From positions 86,518,270 to 86,582,269 of the forward strand of contig JAKGHH010000004.1 of assembly GCA_022828595.1 (NCBI GenBank): DNA of 64,000 nt, in the 5' to 3' direction. Numbering within the stretch: position 1 is the stretch's first letter; each line of letters starts with the position of its first letter. Below, one piece after another: positions 47,643 through 60,571 of this stretch. The stretch comes from Nelumbo lutea. Taxonomy: Eukaryota; Streptophyta; Magnoliopsida; Proteales; Nelumbonaceae. The position numbers and the translations under genes are program-made. The notes beneath the pieces were generated by a model. The model did not search any database and was not told the origin of the DNA. It worked only from the letters and a program-made list of their open reading frames with translations.

Positions 47643-49840
47643 TTTTAAATTCGATATCTATATAATTGAATTGAATTAGGATATAGTATGATTCAATTTG
47701 ATAAATATCTATCAATTATTTAATTCTTATGTATAATATATAAATATTTAAATATTGTATACACTTTATATATATATATAATATTTAAGTTATAAAAATG
47801 ATTTATGTATTTATATAATATACATAAATAAAATATTTATTTTATACATTTATTAATTACATAAAATAATTAACAGGTCAAATTCGAATCAAATCAACTT
47901 TCAAATATTTATTATTTGAATTTGAATTAAAAGTTTCAAACATTTATTTTTAATATATGCCAATTATCGAATTGAATTCATATATGAATTTTATAATCGG
48001 ATTTTAATTCATATATTGCCTAATTAGAGCCGAATTCAATCCATTTACACTCCTTCCAAACATTACTTATAGGCTACCCAAGTTGGGTGCATCTACGTGA
48101 AAACCCTTCCAAACTGGCCCAAAGTTTGAATTAAAGAAAGTTTGAAATAAAAAGTTTAAGAAATATTTAAATACTATAACAGAATTAGGTAATAACTTTA
48201 AAATATTTATTATAAAGATAAAAATAACACATTTAAAAATATTCAGATTATTAATAAAATTATATTTTCAGAAAATTCATTACAAAATTAAAAAATAACA
48301 ATATAAATTATAATTTTGTGGAATATTTAATTTAATAATAAAATTATTTAAATAATAAAAATATAAAATTAAAACATTATTTGAACATTTCAAAAGCAAA
48401 ATATTAAAAATATCTGAATAATTATATAGCAAAATATTTAATAATATATAATAACATTAAAATAAATAAAATTTAAAATATTATTCCAACATGTAAATAA
48501 CTAAATATTTAACATAACTAAATTTAAAATCGTTGAAATCATGAAATTGTGTAATGAATTTAAAAATATTCTTAAAAATAAAAAATAATTATAATATATT
48601 TCATAAATATTTAAATTAATAACAATTTTATATTTTACAAAGTTAATAACAAAATTATGTGATAACAATGTAAATGTTAATTTTATAGATTATTAAATTT
48701 AATAATTAATATGTTAAAAAGTTAAATAATCAATAAATTATTTAAATAACTAAATAATATTATAGTTCACTAAATTTTAAATATCAGAAAATTTAATAAC
48801 TAAATCATATTTTAAATGTTATTTAAAAAACAAAAAATAGATTAAAGAACGAAATTATGTAATTAATTTAGAATTTTATCAAAAACAAAAACTAATTATA
48901 ATATATTTAAAAATATTTGATAATAAGAATATAAAATACAAATAATCTAAAATTTTAAAATACTATTGAAATAATGAAAAATATATTAAATAGTTTAGAG
49001 GCATTAAAGCTTCCAAATCATATCTGCATACAAACCTCTTATTCAAATATGCTATAAATAATTAATTACAGTAATTAAGAAATAAACAATATAGCATATT
49101 ATTCTATGAACAATTAATTAGATTAATTAGGAAATTTTCAATTTGGAAAACTTGTAATATATACGAGAAATATATGTCTGCCCTCATGTTGAATAGATCC
49201 AATTAAAAAATCCTAAATATATAGCTACTTTCCCCCAATTACAAGTAGAAACTTTACTCAAATCGTCAATGTACTTAGGCGAATACTTACCAATTTGTTT
49301 ATTTGACTTAGTAAATGAAAAACTGAAAATATATACAAAATTATCTTCTTATATGTTTATTTGTATTTTTTGTAATAATTTGTAAGTATAGCATTTGAAA
49401 TTGTCTTTGCATTAATTTTCACTTTTCCACGTTATTAAATATATTGTACAAGCGTGTGCTCTCTAGCGTGCCATCTCCTTATAATATAATCTCATCTTCA
49501 TCAACTGAGAACCCAGTTATCAAAGCAATATCAAGGATATATTAATAATTTGACTTTTTTTACTTATATTAATCGCCTTATTCCTCTATCAATTGCACAA
49601 CACATACACCAATTATTTCTTTACCATTGTATCAGGAAAACAAGTGAATAAATGTAAATGGTTTCTTTTAAATTATTTATTTCTTCCTCACCCAACATCA
49701 AGAAGTGATTATAGTGTATAGATGGAATTGATCTAGATTAGTATAATTGTGTTTAGCACCATCGTGTGTGTGTGTGTTTTTTCTATATTTGAGTTGTCTT
49801 TTTTAGAATTTCTATAAAAGTTTAAAGAATAATACAATCA
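47643..49840. other. AT-rich intergenic DNA
   Basis: Very AT-rich, full of aaatattta/ttaaataat words, and no open frame of interest. The first 420 bases show the gaattcaatt/aattgaattc composition of a decayed MITE. A short GT repeat lies at 49764-49777. Confidence 0.5.
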
Positions 49841-50245
49841 AAATTACAATCTATTTTTAACCAAGTAAAGCATTTGTGAAAATTAAACAACTATTGGTGA
49901 TGTTGTCCGATCTGAGGTGTTCCGAACCAATGATACAATTAGATAATTCTGTCAACTGGACGAGACTGAGGTGGAAGGGCGAAGTCGCACACTGAGATCT
50001 ACAACCAAGAGAAATGTCAGAGGCCCAACGATTTATCCCCTAGGGTTATAGTTTATTTCTAAGCAAGTAAAGTAATTGTGAAAATTAAACTATTGGTGAT
50101 GTTGTCCGATCTAAGGTGTTCCGAACGGATAACACAATCAAATAGTCCTACCAACTAGACAAAGCCGAGGTGGAAGGACGAAGCTGTGCATTGAGATTTA
50201 CAACCAAGAGAAAGGTCAAAGGCCCAACGAGTTATTCCCCGGGTA
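49841..50245. repeat. Tandem duplication (~205-bp unit)
   Basis: Two adjacent diverged copies (about 49849-50050 and 50051-50245). Each runs from an aagtaaag..ttgtgaaaattaaac block through gatgttgtccgatct.aggtg to acaaccaagagaaa.gtca and ggcccaacga. Each copy starts with the same phrase as the ~355-bp units at 50640-52260, so the two arrays are probably parts of one element. Confidence 0.7.
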
Positions 50246-50640
50246 GGTACTCCGACGCTCAAGTCAGTTGGGTAGAGAAAAAGGTGGTTGGGCCGAGCAG
50301 GTTTAAATAATATTGGTCCGAGTCAAAGAGATAGTGCAAAGATATTCAAAGAGTGTTCTTCCAAACAAAGGTCCCTTACCTCGAGCGGGGAATACCCATT
50401 TATAGGTGGGTGTTCGTGCCCTAGATGGATAGTTCTTTCGAGGTTGTTCGGATGAAGTCGTTCGCGTGAGGTCTTTGGGAGGTTTCCTCTTCCTCGGTAG
50501 AGTCTGCTTCTTTGTCCATGTAGGACACTCCTTAGATGTGCTCTTCCGTTACACATGGTATCGACGTGGCTAGATAGAGGATGGTTGTGGAAGTTGCCAT
50601 GTGGTCCTTTGCCAACTCAACCATCACCTGAACAAGTGGA
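50246..50640. other. GC-richer repeat-like segment
   Basis: Contains actccgacgctcaagtcagt, a phrase I associate with dispersed plant repeats without being able to name the family. No convincing gene. Confidence 0.3.
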
Positions 50641-52259
50641 TTCAATGCATTGTGAGGATTTTAGTTGTGAAAACCTTTATGGAAATATGAAAATAACAAA
50701 ATAAAAAAATCAACCTAAGAGAAAATGAGAAAATAATGCATTCTTCAATTAGAAAACGTGATTTCAAAATTGTGTATTTCTAGAAAATACCATTATGCAC
50801 TAGTTAATAGTGTATTTGGATTTTGTAAATGAGAATTCATAACATTGTTTCTAAAAATGCCTTTTGCACTAGATAAATAATGAAATATCATTTCTTTTAT
50901 AAAAGGATAAATAGTATATTTGAATTTTGAAAATGCTATCTATTTCTAAGCAATTGAAATATTTGCAAAAATGGAACAAGTATTGGAATCTATTCCTTGT
51001 CATAAACTAGGCTGTGAAAACTTATGTATAAAGATAAAAATAGCAAAATGAAAGTAAACCAATCTACGAGAATATGAGGAAATATCTTTCTATAAGATAG
51101 ATTAGCAAATGTGATTAAAAGAATGTATCTCTAGAAATCCCTTTATGTGTCGGTTAATAGTGTATTTGAATTTTATAAACGTGAATTTTAAAATGGTATG
51201 TCTCTAGAAATGCCTTTTAAGTTGGAAAAATAGTTAAATAGTGTTTTTTTTTATAAAAGGATAAATAATGTAATTGAATTTCGAAAGCATTATTTATTTT
51301 TAAGTGAGTGAAGCATTTGTAAAAAAAAAAACAAGTATTGGAATCCATGCCTTTTGATAAACTTGATTGTAAAAAACTTTGTAAAAAAAATAAAAAAAAA
51401 GCAAAATGAAATAACCGATCTAAGAGAAGAGGAGAAAACAATGCATTTTTTCGTAATGCAGGTTAGAAGACATGGTTTCAAAACAGTGTGTCTATAAAAT
51501 GCCTTATTGCGTTAGTTAATAGTGTATTTGAATTTCATAAACATGAATTCTAAAATGTTATGTTTGTAGATATGCCATATTGTATTGGATAAATAATTAA
51601 ATAGCATGTTTTTTATAGTATAATAAATATCATATTTCAATTTCAAAAGCATCATCTATTTCTAAGCAAATGAAGCATTTGTGAAAATGGAATAAGTATT
51701 GAAATTTATGCTTTATGAGAAAATCGAATGTGAAAACCTTTGTGGAAAGATGAAAATAAATGCAACCAATCTAAGAGAATATGATGAAATATCACATTAT
51801 TCATGTAAAACATATTAGCATATGTGATTTCAAAATTATGGGCTTGTTTAGCATGCCTTTCCACACGGTCTTTCAGACTATTCTCGTTTGGTACATAGAA
51901 GATCTAGCCGCTAAAAGCCGGAGTGCCGAAAAAATCTGAGAAGCCCATTTTAGGCTGATTTTGGGAAGTTCCAAATGAAGTTTTTCATGTTTTTCGTGTT
52001 TTATTATCGCACGGAAAGACACAAAAAGACGTGATAATGCCAAACTAGCTTCGGACTGCTCAGATCTTCATGAAAAATCTCAATGCGTCTTTTGACTGTA
52101 AGAGCTACCAGAAGATATTTCCAAAAAGATGCGCCAAACGGGCACATGTCTTAGAAATCCCTTTCACACGTTGGTTAATGGTGCATTTGAATTTCATAAA
52201 TGTGAATTTCAAAGCGTTATGTCTCTAGAAATGCATTCTTGCATTGGATATATAATTAA
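50640..52259. repeat. ~355-bp tandem array
   Basis: Anchor phrases recur at regular spacing: tagtgtatttg at about 50810, 51161 and 51522, and acaagtattggaat-type at about 50979, 51328 and 51689. This gives units of about 350-360 bp, each with aaatgcctt, gataaataat and tctatttctaagcaa blocks. The fourth unit is lengthened by an inserted MITE (51843-52146). The last unit is cut at 52259 by a long-TIR element and resumes for about 40 bases at 56066. Confidence 0.8.
51843..52146. mobile_element. MITE inserted in the tandem array
   Basis: Starts gggcttgtttagcatgcctt and ends aaaagatgcgccaaacgggc, an imperfect inverted pair around about 300 non-coding bases. Flanking array sequence (aaattatg left, atgtcttagaaatcc right) rejoins to the standard unit, which shows insertion. 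The exact duplication is unclear. Confidence 0.6.
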
Positions 52260-52943
52260 GGGCAAATTTTTTAAACTATCCACACTTTTTAACTAATTGA
52301 CAAATTATACTCTTACTGTTTAACTATTGTCTTAGAGTACCCCCTAAGTTTTTTAACAATTGTCTAAAACTTCAATACCATTAACACTATTAATGGAATA
52401 ACGAAAAAGAATATTTTACCCATTATTCTCTTTCAAAGTTTCACAACGAAATAGGAAAAGGGCGGGACATAGAGAGATAGATAAAAAGAGAGACTATAGG
52501 TCCAAAGAAAGGGAGGGAGTGTGGTTGCATCATTGGTGGACAATGGAATAAGGGAGGGCAGAATTTGGAATTTGAATATGCAACCAAGAATGAAGGATGC
52601 ATTTAATATCGGTAATCAAGTTTGTGGAATCATCTCCTACAAAATTTACTCGAAAACATTATTATCGTCCCTAACCTCAATTCTTCTTATAGCCTTTGAT
52701 GTTGTCGATAACTTCTCGATTAGCCCAACCAAAATCATGTGCTCTGTCCAAAGCCCTTATCTACTATAGCAAGGTGCCGAATATGAAATCCAAATGTTCA
52801 TAATGAAAAGCTCCATCTGTTGAAATATTATGGGTTCAAATATGAATATGGTAAATGCACCATCTATAAGTCATCTAAGAGGGGGGTAACACTTATTTCC
52901 ATCACGTTCACTGTTGTAGAGATGATGAGACAAAAAAGAACCC

Positions 52944-54405
52944 TATTTTTGTCCTCTAATATTCATTATTTTATATTTATTTAGCACTTAAATGGACTAT
53001 TACTCTTGTATTTCGATTCAGGGCAATAAAGAAGGCAATTAGAAGAAAACAGGGCAAATCAGGTGATTTTGCATAGTCTAGCGACAGTCAGTAATCTGGG
53101 CCTAACTCTCAATTCCGAACTCTGAATTGGATAATTCGAGAAACATTAGAAAGATGAAAGAAAGGCCCACAACTTTCATGTTTTGGATTTTGATAGATTC
53201 GGCCCGAATTGAGTACGAAAATGAGCCCGAAGTCGGAACAAGTTCGCAACCAGGCCCATTTCACAACTTAAGCCCAACTCACAGAAATACCTTGTAGCAG
53301 CCCAACTCGAATTCAAGAGTTAAGAGTCCAAATTTCGAATGTAATCTCTAAAGATTGAGATTAGATCATTAGATAAGAGATAGGATATGGTTAGTTCAAA
53401 GAAGATCAAGACTTCCTAAAGATAAGATGATTTCCTATAAGGAGTTGGAAAACAACCATCTCCTTTGGCTATATAAAGAGGGGGGCGAACCAGCTTTAGG
53501 GATCACTCACTCCCAGATCCAAGAGATCATCAAGAAGACCAAGAAGCTCAAAAGGGTAGTTCGGCTATGGAGAAGAAAAGCATGGAGATTGTGCAGATCA
53601 TGAGCAGCTAAGCTTCTTTTTCTGGTTCAAGGGGTGAGGTTCGATTGTGTCATTGTGAGGTTCTGTAGTTATTTTATTTTCTTGCTTTCTAATTCAAGTA
53701 TTCATTGATTCTTGTGCATATTTTTATTGGATGTTGATGTTAATTAGTTTGATAAACTGAATTAATGTTGATCTTCCTACTGCTATCCATGATTTCGGTG
53801 ATCCGTAATTGTCACGAATAATGGTGCAAGTAGCAATTAGGTTGATACCTTTTTGGATCAATTGTTCGTGACAACCTTTGACCAATGTTTTAACATGGTT
53901 CAACCTAAAGGAATCGATGGGACAAGATTCAGTAATTGCAGCTATCTCAATTATTGTTATTTTGGTTTAACTATTTTCACAAATCTTAATGCTATCACTG
54001 TTTAATATGGACGCAATCGTACCTAGTTGAGTGGTGATAAGTGTTGATCGAATGCTGGGTTTGGTCAACTGAATTAGGAAAACACAAGGTTTATTATGGC
54101 TATCATAATAAATCTAAAGTTAAATGCTTGAATTGCAAGAATGCTGAAATGTACCTAGGATCGATGGCCAATCGATTCAACCCGAACCCTTGAACCAGAA
54201 TTTGGTAAGACTGATTTTCTCTTGTTCGTTTAGTTTGTTATTGTTTTCTTATTCTTTTAATTTTAGTTATTAAAATTTCCCACTCAATTATAGTATCCAT
54301 TCGGCTATGAGATTACTGATTTGTTCCCTGTGGGATTCGACCTAGCACCACTTTTACTGCAAATATCTTATTGTGAGACTAGTACTAATTTTGAGGGCTT
54401 CAACA
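52944..54405 (+). mobile_element. Solo LTR (1.46 kb) nested in the long-TIR element
   Basis: Flanked by the perfect 5-bp duplication aaccc (52939-52943, 54406-54410). It begins tatttttgtcctc (the standard TG apparently TA) and ends gggcttcaaca. It contains a TATA box (ctatataaagag, about 53469-53480) followed by a leader-like stretch, and near its end the phrase ttccctgtgggattcgac, common in large plant gypsy LTRs. No internal retroelement sequence remains. Confidence 0.72.
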
Positions 54406-54529
54406 AACCCGTCAAGAGACACACCCCAACAACAATCGTAAAGGCCACCCATTCCCCTACTATTCATTTGACAAAGTAATGAAAACAAAAGAAGGTGTTA
54501 GGCATTATATTTTGTTGACATCAAAATCA

Positions 54530-55860
54530 ATGTTTATTGATAGAAAAAAGGGGCACGACAACTATATACAAGGAGGTTATGAGAGGATAGAAAATGGTAG
54601 GGATAATTGATGGAAAGATATGCCGTTATAGGTCTGAGAGATAATTGGTGGAGAGTTATCCCATCGGAAACCTCTCCTTTTTCCACCCATACCATAGCAC
54701 CACCATCTCCCGCCTCCGCCACCACCACCCAACCTTTTCCATATCCTAAACCTCAAACTGTCACCACCACCTCCATTCATCTCTCTCGATCTATTTCTAT
54801 TTACAGCTTTTGCACCCTTCGATTCAACTACCTTCTTCTCATCATTGTCAACTAGTGCAAGATCCCCAAATTTCTCTTCAATCTTTATTGTCTCATCAAT
54901 TGAACCCTTGAAAGTTTTAGCTCTTCCTATGTTTCAATGAGATCCCCACATTTCTTCTCATCTTCTTCCACTTTCCTTTTTGGATTTTTCATCTATGAAC
55001 TGATATCTCTCCTTACCCATTTTTCCCATTGCGCCTCTCCTCCAACCAATCAAAAGCTTTAATGTTCCTTTCTTCTTCCTACTGCCATATCTGCACCTTT
55101 GGTTCTTCTTTGAGCTTAATCTTCTTGAAGCCTTCACTCAATCTCACATGAGTTGCAACGATGGTCTTCTCTTCCCCCCTCTCTCTCTCTCTTCTGTCTC
55201 CCTTTCTCTCTTTTTTTTTGTTCCTTTATTTTTTTTTGTTCCCTCCTACATCCCATTCCCGCTACCTCTGTTTTTCACGGCTGCTAGTGGATGGTGAAAC
55301 AGGGGAAGGCGGAATTTGGATCTGCAACTAGGAGCGAAGGATGCAACAACAGTTTTAGTCACAGTAGGAGCCTTTGTCATTGGAGAAGCCATATCAATCG
55401 TTGTTGATTCCTACCCTTCTTGACATCACTTCCTCCGTTGGAAAACTAAAGTCGTTCCTACCCTCAATCAAAAACTGAAGAGTCTCCACCATAGTTGTTA
55501 TTGCTGCCACCGTTGCTGCAAACTTCAATCTTGTGTTATTCGTTCAAGTGCAAGATGATGATGGAGACGAAACATGGCTTTGTTTTTTGTTCCATGTACT
55601 TGGCACCGACTTTTTAGCACTAGAATGTTAGGTCCGTTATAGAACCCAAAAAATAATCAACTATTGTGTAGGATTCTGAAGCATGCAACAAAGTAGAAAA
55701 TCATTGAATGGTGGAAATTGTTTTTGGTTTAGAAGATAGGAGAAGAAAGATGAGATAGTGGTGTCACTGGTGTCGGAGCTGCTGCTGCACCCACTGCAGT
55801 TGAGGCAAATAAGATAAGGTTGAAGAGAGGAAAAGGGGAAGTGAAGAGAAAGATGGATGA
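54530..55860 (-). other. Interior of the long-TIR element, possibly captured DNA
   Basis: Minus-strand frames read IEEKFGDLALVDNDEKKVV and a Gly-rich GGGGGGGRWW stretch, and further right VRLSEGFKKIKLKEEPKVQI. They look coding in composition but I recognise no family, and stops interrupt them. Confidence 0.3.
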
Positions 55861-56230
55861 AGGGTAGTATTGGATTTTAAAAAAATTATATGTCATGTGG
55901 TGTCACATGTATATGAACTTTGACAGAACATTAACAAATGCTAACGGTAGGGGTAAAGATAGTCAATAGTAAGAAAACTTAGGGGTACTCTAAGACGATA
56001 GTTAAATAGTAAGAGTACAGTCTATCAATTAGATAAACAATAGGGGTAGTTTAAGAAATTTTCCCATATTAAATAGCGCATTTTTTTATAAAATGATAAG
56101 TGCGTTCTTGTATTGGTCCTTGTCAGCAACCCTCCCATTCTTCCATGCCCCTTTTGTTAATTCCTCTTTGAACGCTATATCCTTTCTCCTTTACCCTATC
56201 TCAATTCTCTTACTCACTCTTTCCCATTGT

Positions 56231-56645
56231 TAGGGGTGAGCATTCGGTTTATTAGGTTAAAAACGACTCGAATAAACCGAAATTTTAAAAATCAAAATTG
56301 AAACTGTATCGCAAATAAACCAAAATTTTTTGTTCGGTTTTCGATTATTTTGGTTAAAACTGAATTTTATTAACATATATTGTATATTATAACGTGTATA
56401 TATATATATATATATATAATATTATGAAACTATATTTCATTATATTATACTATCTATAATATATTAATATATTTAAATATATAGCATATTATATAATGAA
56501 TTTTGGTTAATCTAGTTTTTCCAATTAACTGAATTTTTAATTATGAAAAATGAAACTGAAAACTAAAATGTACAAAACTGAATTAATCAAACCAAAATAT
56601 AGTTTTTCCGGCCTTTTGGTTTTAACCGAATAATGCTCACTCCTA
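56231..56645. mobile_element. hAT-type MITE
   Basis: Left end taggggtgagcattcggt and right end accgaataatgctcactccta form inverted repeats around 415 non-coding, AT-rich bases. Flanks cccattgt (56223-56230) and tccattgt (56646-56653) match at 7 of 8 positions. Confidence 0.85.
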
Positions 56646-56663
56646 TCCATTGTTGCCTTCACC

Positions 56664-57706
56664 TAGAGGTGGCAATTTCTCACCCAACCTACTAAACCCA
56701 CCCAACCCACCTAGTATCCAACCCGCACATTTACTTGGTGGGTTGGAAATGTGTTAATTACCCATTTGGTGAATTTAAATGGATTAGGTCGGGTTGGGTT
56801 GTGGATAACCATTGGGTTAACCGCTAAAGATACAAGTATTAATTCCTTAGCCTTTTTTTAGTTTTCTTCATTTGAGTGAAATAATTTATATTTAATGTAT
56901 TAATTTTCTATTAATTTTTTACTAAAATTAGTTTGCCTCAAATCAACATGACTTGAGTCTGGACCAGTTCAACTCGGTTTAAATATGAGAAAACCCAATC
57001 ACCTCAATTTGCTTCATTTGGGTCGGCCAACCCAGTCCAAACCCAACCCGATCTAGATTAGGCTGATCTGGGCTGACCTAAATCCAGAATGGGACCGGAT
57101 GGGATGGGTTGGCCCAGTCCATGTCACCCGTTTTGACCCGTATCTACACAACTAACCTGAATTTGGACGGACCTGATTTACTTCATTGGACCCGCTTCAG
57201 ACCAGTTGGTTCGGTCCCAAACCCATGCACAACCCAGATATGGGTTGGTCCAAGTTAATCCGCCATTGACTAATCCGAATCCAAATGGTTCAATCACTCT
57301 TTCTGTGATTAGCTCAAAGGCAATCCAATTAGATAGTTTAAGTTGGTCTGACTGGTTTGAACCTAAGTGGTTCGGTTAAACCTAAAACCCGAATATAGTT
57401 AAATGGCTTCGCCACTTATGTAAGATTAGCATGCATATAATGTGGTTTAAACTTTCACCACTTGTGTAAATAACAACTACTATTACCACCAAGCTATGAT
57501 CAACTTATTTATCAAATGGGGGTTAGTTATTTTGTTTTAAGTACATAAATATATGATTAATGGGTTTGGGCGGGTTGGATTGGATCAAGGCGGGTTTGGG
57601 TTGAACAACCCATTTAATTTTATATAATTGGGTCATTAGTGGGTTGGCAGGTTAGATGGGTCGGGTTGAAGCTCAACCCAAACCAACCCGCCAATTTCCA
57701 CCACTA
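56664..57706. mobile_element. hAT-type non-autonomous element
   Basis: Left end tagaggtggcaatttctc and right end gccaatttccaccacta form inverted repeats. The 1043-bp interior is dominated by gggttgg/ccaaccc words and has no coding capacity. Flanks ccttcacc (56656-56663) and ccttcacg (57707-57714) match at 7 of 8 positions. It lies only 18 bp from the preceding MITE. Confidence 0.85.
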
Positions 57707-57714
57707 CCTTCACG

Positions 57715-58971
57715 TTACCCAGGATTCTCAATAGTCCATGTGGAAAGGGAAAAAGGAGTTCTTAATCATCAACCACCCAAATCACAGTTCACTGAAAATC
57801 ACAATTGTTTACATGGAAACAAAATCACCTTCATCTCTATTTTGAACCATAATTTTCCCCTATTCTCTCCTTTCTTCACCAAACCCTCCCTTGAATTGTT
57901 ATTATTTGTTTAAAAGGTTTTGTTAAAAAGCAACCCATTATTTAAGTTATTTAAAAGACTTTTTGAGAATTTTAAGCAATCCTTATGAAAGAAACATAGA
58001 AACATTGAAATTGCCACATATTTAAGCTTTCCATATACTCTGAAACATTATTATTGTTGCAATGTTGAATTGATGATAGTAACTGTTAAACAGGTAAAGT
58101 GATGACCTAGAATGGGTAATCGGGCAAAAATATATACATGTACATTATTACAAATTAAGCCCATTTTTTTATTTGGTACCTAATACGTCATTTAACCGAT
58201 TATCCAAAGTCAAAATAGAGACTTAAGGAAGTTGTAAACTTTAACATTTTCTATAGAAAAATGTACATTTTTCTTTAGTAAAATAAAGGTAAATATTAGT
58301 ATTGTGACTATCGCTATAATCAGTCATACCCTAATTCACTTGCAATTTTCAAGCTTGGATGCAATACATTTAAGTGGGGGTGTAGGCTAGATTGTGACTT
58401 GGCTTGCATTTTTGGACCATATCCATTTTGGTTTGTTCTTGCCCTTCTAGTCCCTTCAATTAATAACAAATTACTTCCTCTTATGTGCATTGTAGGCAAG
58501 ATTTGAAGTATCAATATACTTTGATGCGACAAAAGGGGTGTATGAATACATTGTACCACATGCATTACCTTTTTTTTAGTTTTCTTTTTTTTTTTGTTAA
58601 TATCATAGGGGAAAGGTTAAACATGATTTGTCATTTAAAATAAAAGGATTTTGGTATTAGCCTTAAAAGAACATTTCGGCATTGCCAATACAATACGATA
58701 CTCCTGATAACAGGTTGTATCATGTCAATACTTTGAACATTGGTTGTAGGTGGTCTTCTATGCAAGTAAACAGACCATCTTGGTCTACATTGCCTCATTT
58801 TATCACCTTTTAGTGGTATTCTTAGGCTCATTTGAATGACTTCATATCTCTATAACCATATCCCTTATAGTTTTTCCACTCGACCATCTTAGCATATGCA
58901 CTTTTTTTATACTCAATTTTTGGGGCTTATTTTTCCTTGACAGCCTAATACTCTATTTATATATTATAATA
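57715..58971. other. Intergenic DNA with no gene seen
   Basis: Scattered short frames only; none resembles a known protein or RNA. Confidence 0.4.
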
Positions 58972-59900
58972 CTAGTAGGTGTGCACGTGATTTGCACATG
59001 GAAATTCTAGACGATAATAATGATAGTAATACAAAATTTCCTATAAACTTTATGTATTTTTTATTTTTTGCATTTATATTTTTTGTTTATTATTAATCGG
59101 ATGTTGATTGAAAATCCAAATCTGATTATATAAACACCTCATCCATATATGTGATAATCGGGTCGAGTTGTGAAGTTTCAAATACCATTGATATACCTAT
59201 TTGCTTGGCTAGATTCTTCTTTTTGTAATATTTAATCTTTTTTATATATCTGTATTTTGTTTATTTATAAAAAAAAATGAAAGATTTAAATGGAGGAAAT
59301 TGAATGGGGTAAAGGTGAAAAGTAGTAGTTCAATTTACAATTTAAAACTCATAGTTGAATAGGGATTAAATTCAAAAATGAGTATTTTAGTCAAAAGAAA
59401 GTTCCACAAATTCATATTTTTAATAATAATGTAAATATGTAATTATAGATGTGTCCAATTTTTTCTATAACTTTTTTTTTGTATTTTTTGTGTAAAAATA
59501 ATTCTAATATATCACACTTACATTTTGTTTAATATGATAAATATGTGATATTATACATGTGCCTAAATGTTTTTTTTGAAAAATTTATGTATTTTATATT
59601 TTATTAACTTTTATTATTTGTTTATGACATTAAAGGTTAACATGTTTGACCCAAATATTGAACTATTGATCTTTTCCAAACAATAAAATAATTTCATTTT
59701 TGGTTAATTTTAAATTATGTATTCCATTTTCATTACCAATAAAAACAATTCTTGTTTATTACACTTATTTTTTTATTTTATTGATAAAAATATCGTAAAT
59801 GTGTCTAATTTTTTGTAATTTTCTATTTTAAAAATTTTATTACCTAACCATGATTTTGAACCTTGCGGTTAGAAACTTCAAGGGAGATTTTAGCAATTTA
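58972..59900 (-). mobile_element. Helitron-like element, 3' end on the minus strand
   Basis: On the minus strand the sequence ends ccatgtgcaaatcacgtgcacacctaCTAG before a T (58971), with a hairpin (gtgca...tgcac type) just ahead: the Helitron 3' pattern. The interior, read on the minus strand, repeats the same blocks as the Helitron at 38329-40098 (tgtccaatttttt, gacccaaat, ttattttatt). The 5' end was not found, so 59900 is approximate. Confidence 0.5.
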
Positions 59901-60570
59901 CCTGAAAAAAAAACTTTGATCCTTGCAACCAACATAAATTGGTAGAGATGGGGATTCAAATGGGTGGCTCAAAAGATGTTTTATTTCCCTTTTTTTTTTC
60001 ATTACTTGAGGATGAATTGTATAAAAAATAGGCTTTATTAGTTCACATTATCTTTTATACTCTACATAAATAGGATACTATTGTATTTACCTTTGTTACC
60101 ATGTTAGTTCTTTGATTGTAGGTGTTTTTTTGGTATATTTGGTTCCTTTCACCACTAATAACCCCCTTTCCCCAAATCGATGGTTGTAAGAACCAATTCC
60201 ACGTCAATGCTAGAGTGAACCAACTAACACACCAACTAACCACCCCTTGGTTGGCCCCCAATTGTAGTTGTTCACCTCCTTTTTGTGAATATATTTCACT
60301 TGTGTAAGAGTATTCTTTGGTCAAGTTGAGGGTCAGCCTAGGCCCATGCATCCCTAATATTTTAACTTTGGACCCAATCTATGCAAAAGCTCAAGTTAGA
60401 CCTGCCAAGTTACTGCCCTGGTGAAAATTGTTATTTTTATTTAAAAACAAAACAAGGTTCATTCTCATATTAGGTTTTATTGCAGGAATTTATTGTCAAA
60501 TTACAATTTACCAAGTAAAATTTGAGATGCCAATTATAATGAAGTAGAGCCAAAAGGCTTGATTAATAAT
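59901..60570. other. Intergenic DNA upstream of the snRNA cluster
   Basis: No gene seen. There is no snRNA-type upstream sequence element (rtcccacatcg) before the truncated U2 copy at 60572. Confidence 0.4.
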
Positions 60571-60571
60571 T

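Larger units (their letters stand above)
52260..56065. mobile_element. Long-TIR (MULE-like) element
   Basis: A 3.8-kb element bounded by gggcaaattttttaaact on the left and, read inward on the other strand, gggaaaatttcttaaact on the right. The arms stay alignable for about 150 bp (shared gtcttagagtacccc and actcttact blocks). The flanking tandem-array sequence continues across it; the flanks ataattaa and atattaaa suggest a worn duplication of 8-9 bp. The interior holds a solo LTR (52944-54405) and open but unrecognised sequence (54530-55600), possibly captured host DNA. A ~65-bp phrase (aatttgga...gcaac.a) occurs near both ends in direct orientation (52535-52600, 55292-55350). No transposase was found. 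Confidence 0.75.

Noticed and set aside
46248..48060. Larger MITE enclosing the Pack-MULE (gtttggaagcactct left, tccttccaaaca right)
   Set aside because: The putative end repeats match over only about ten bases and no duplication was found, so this may be chance.
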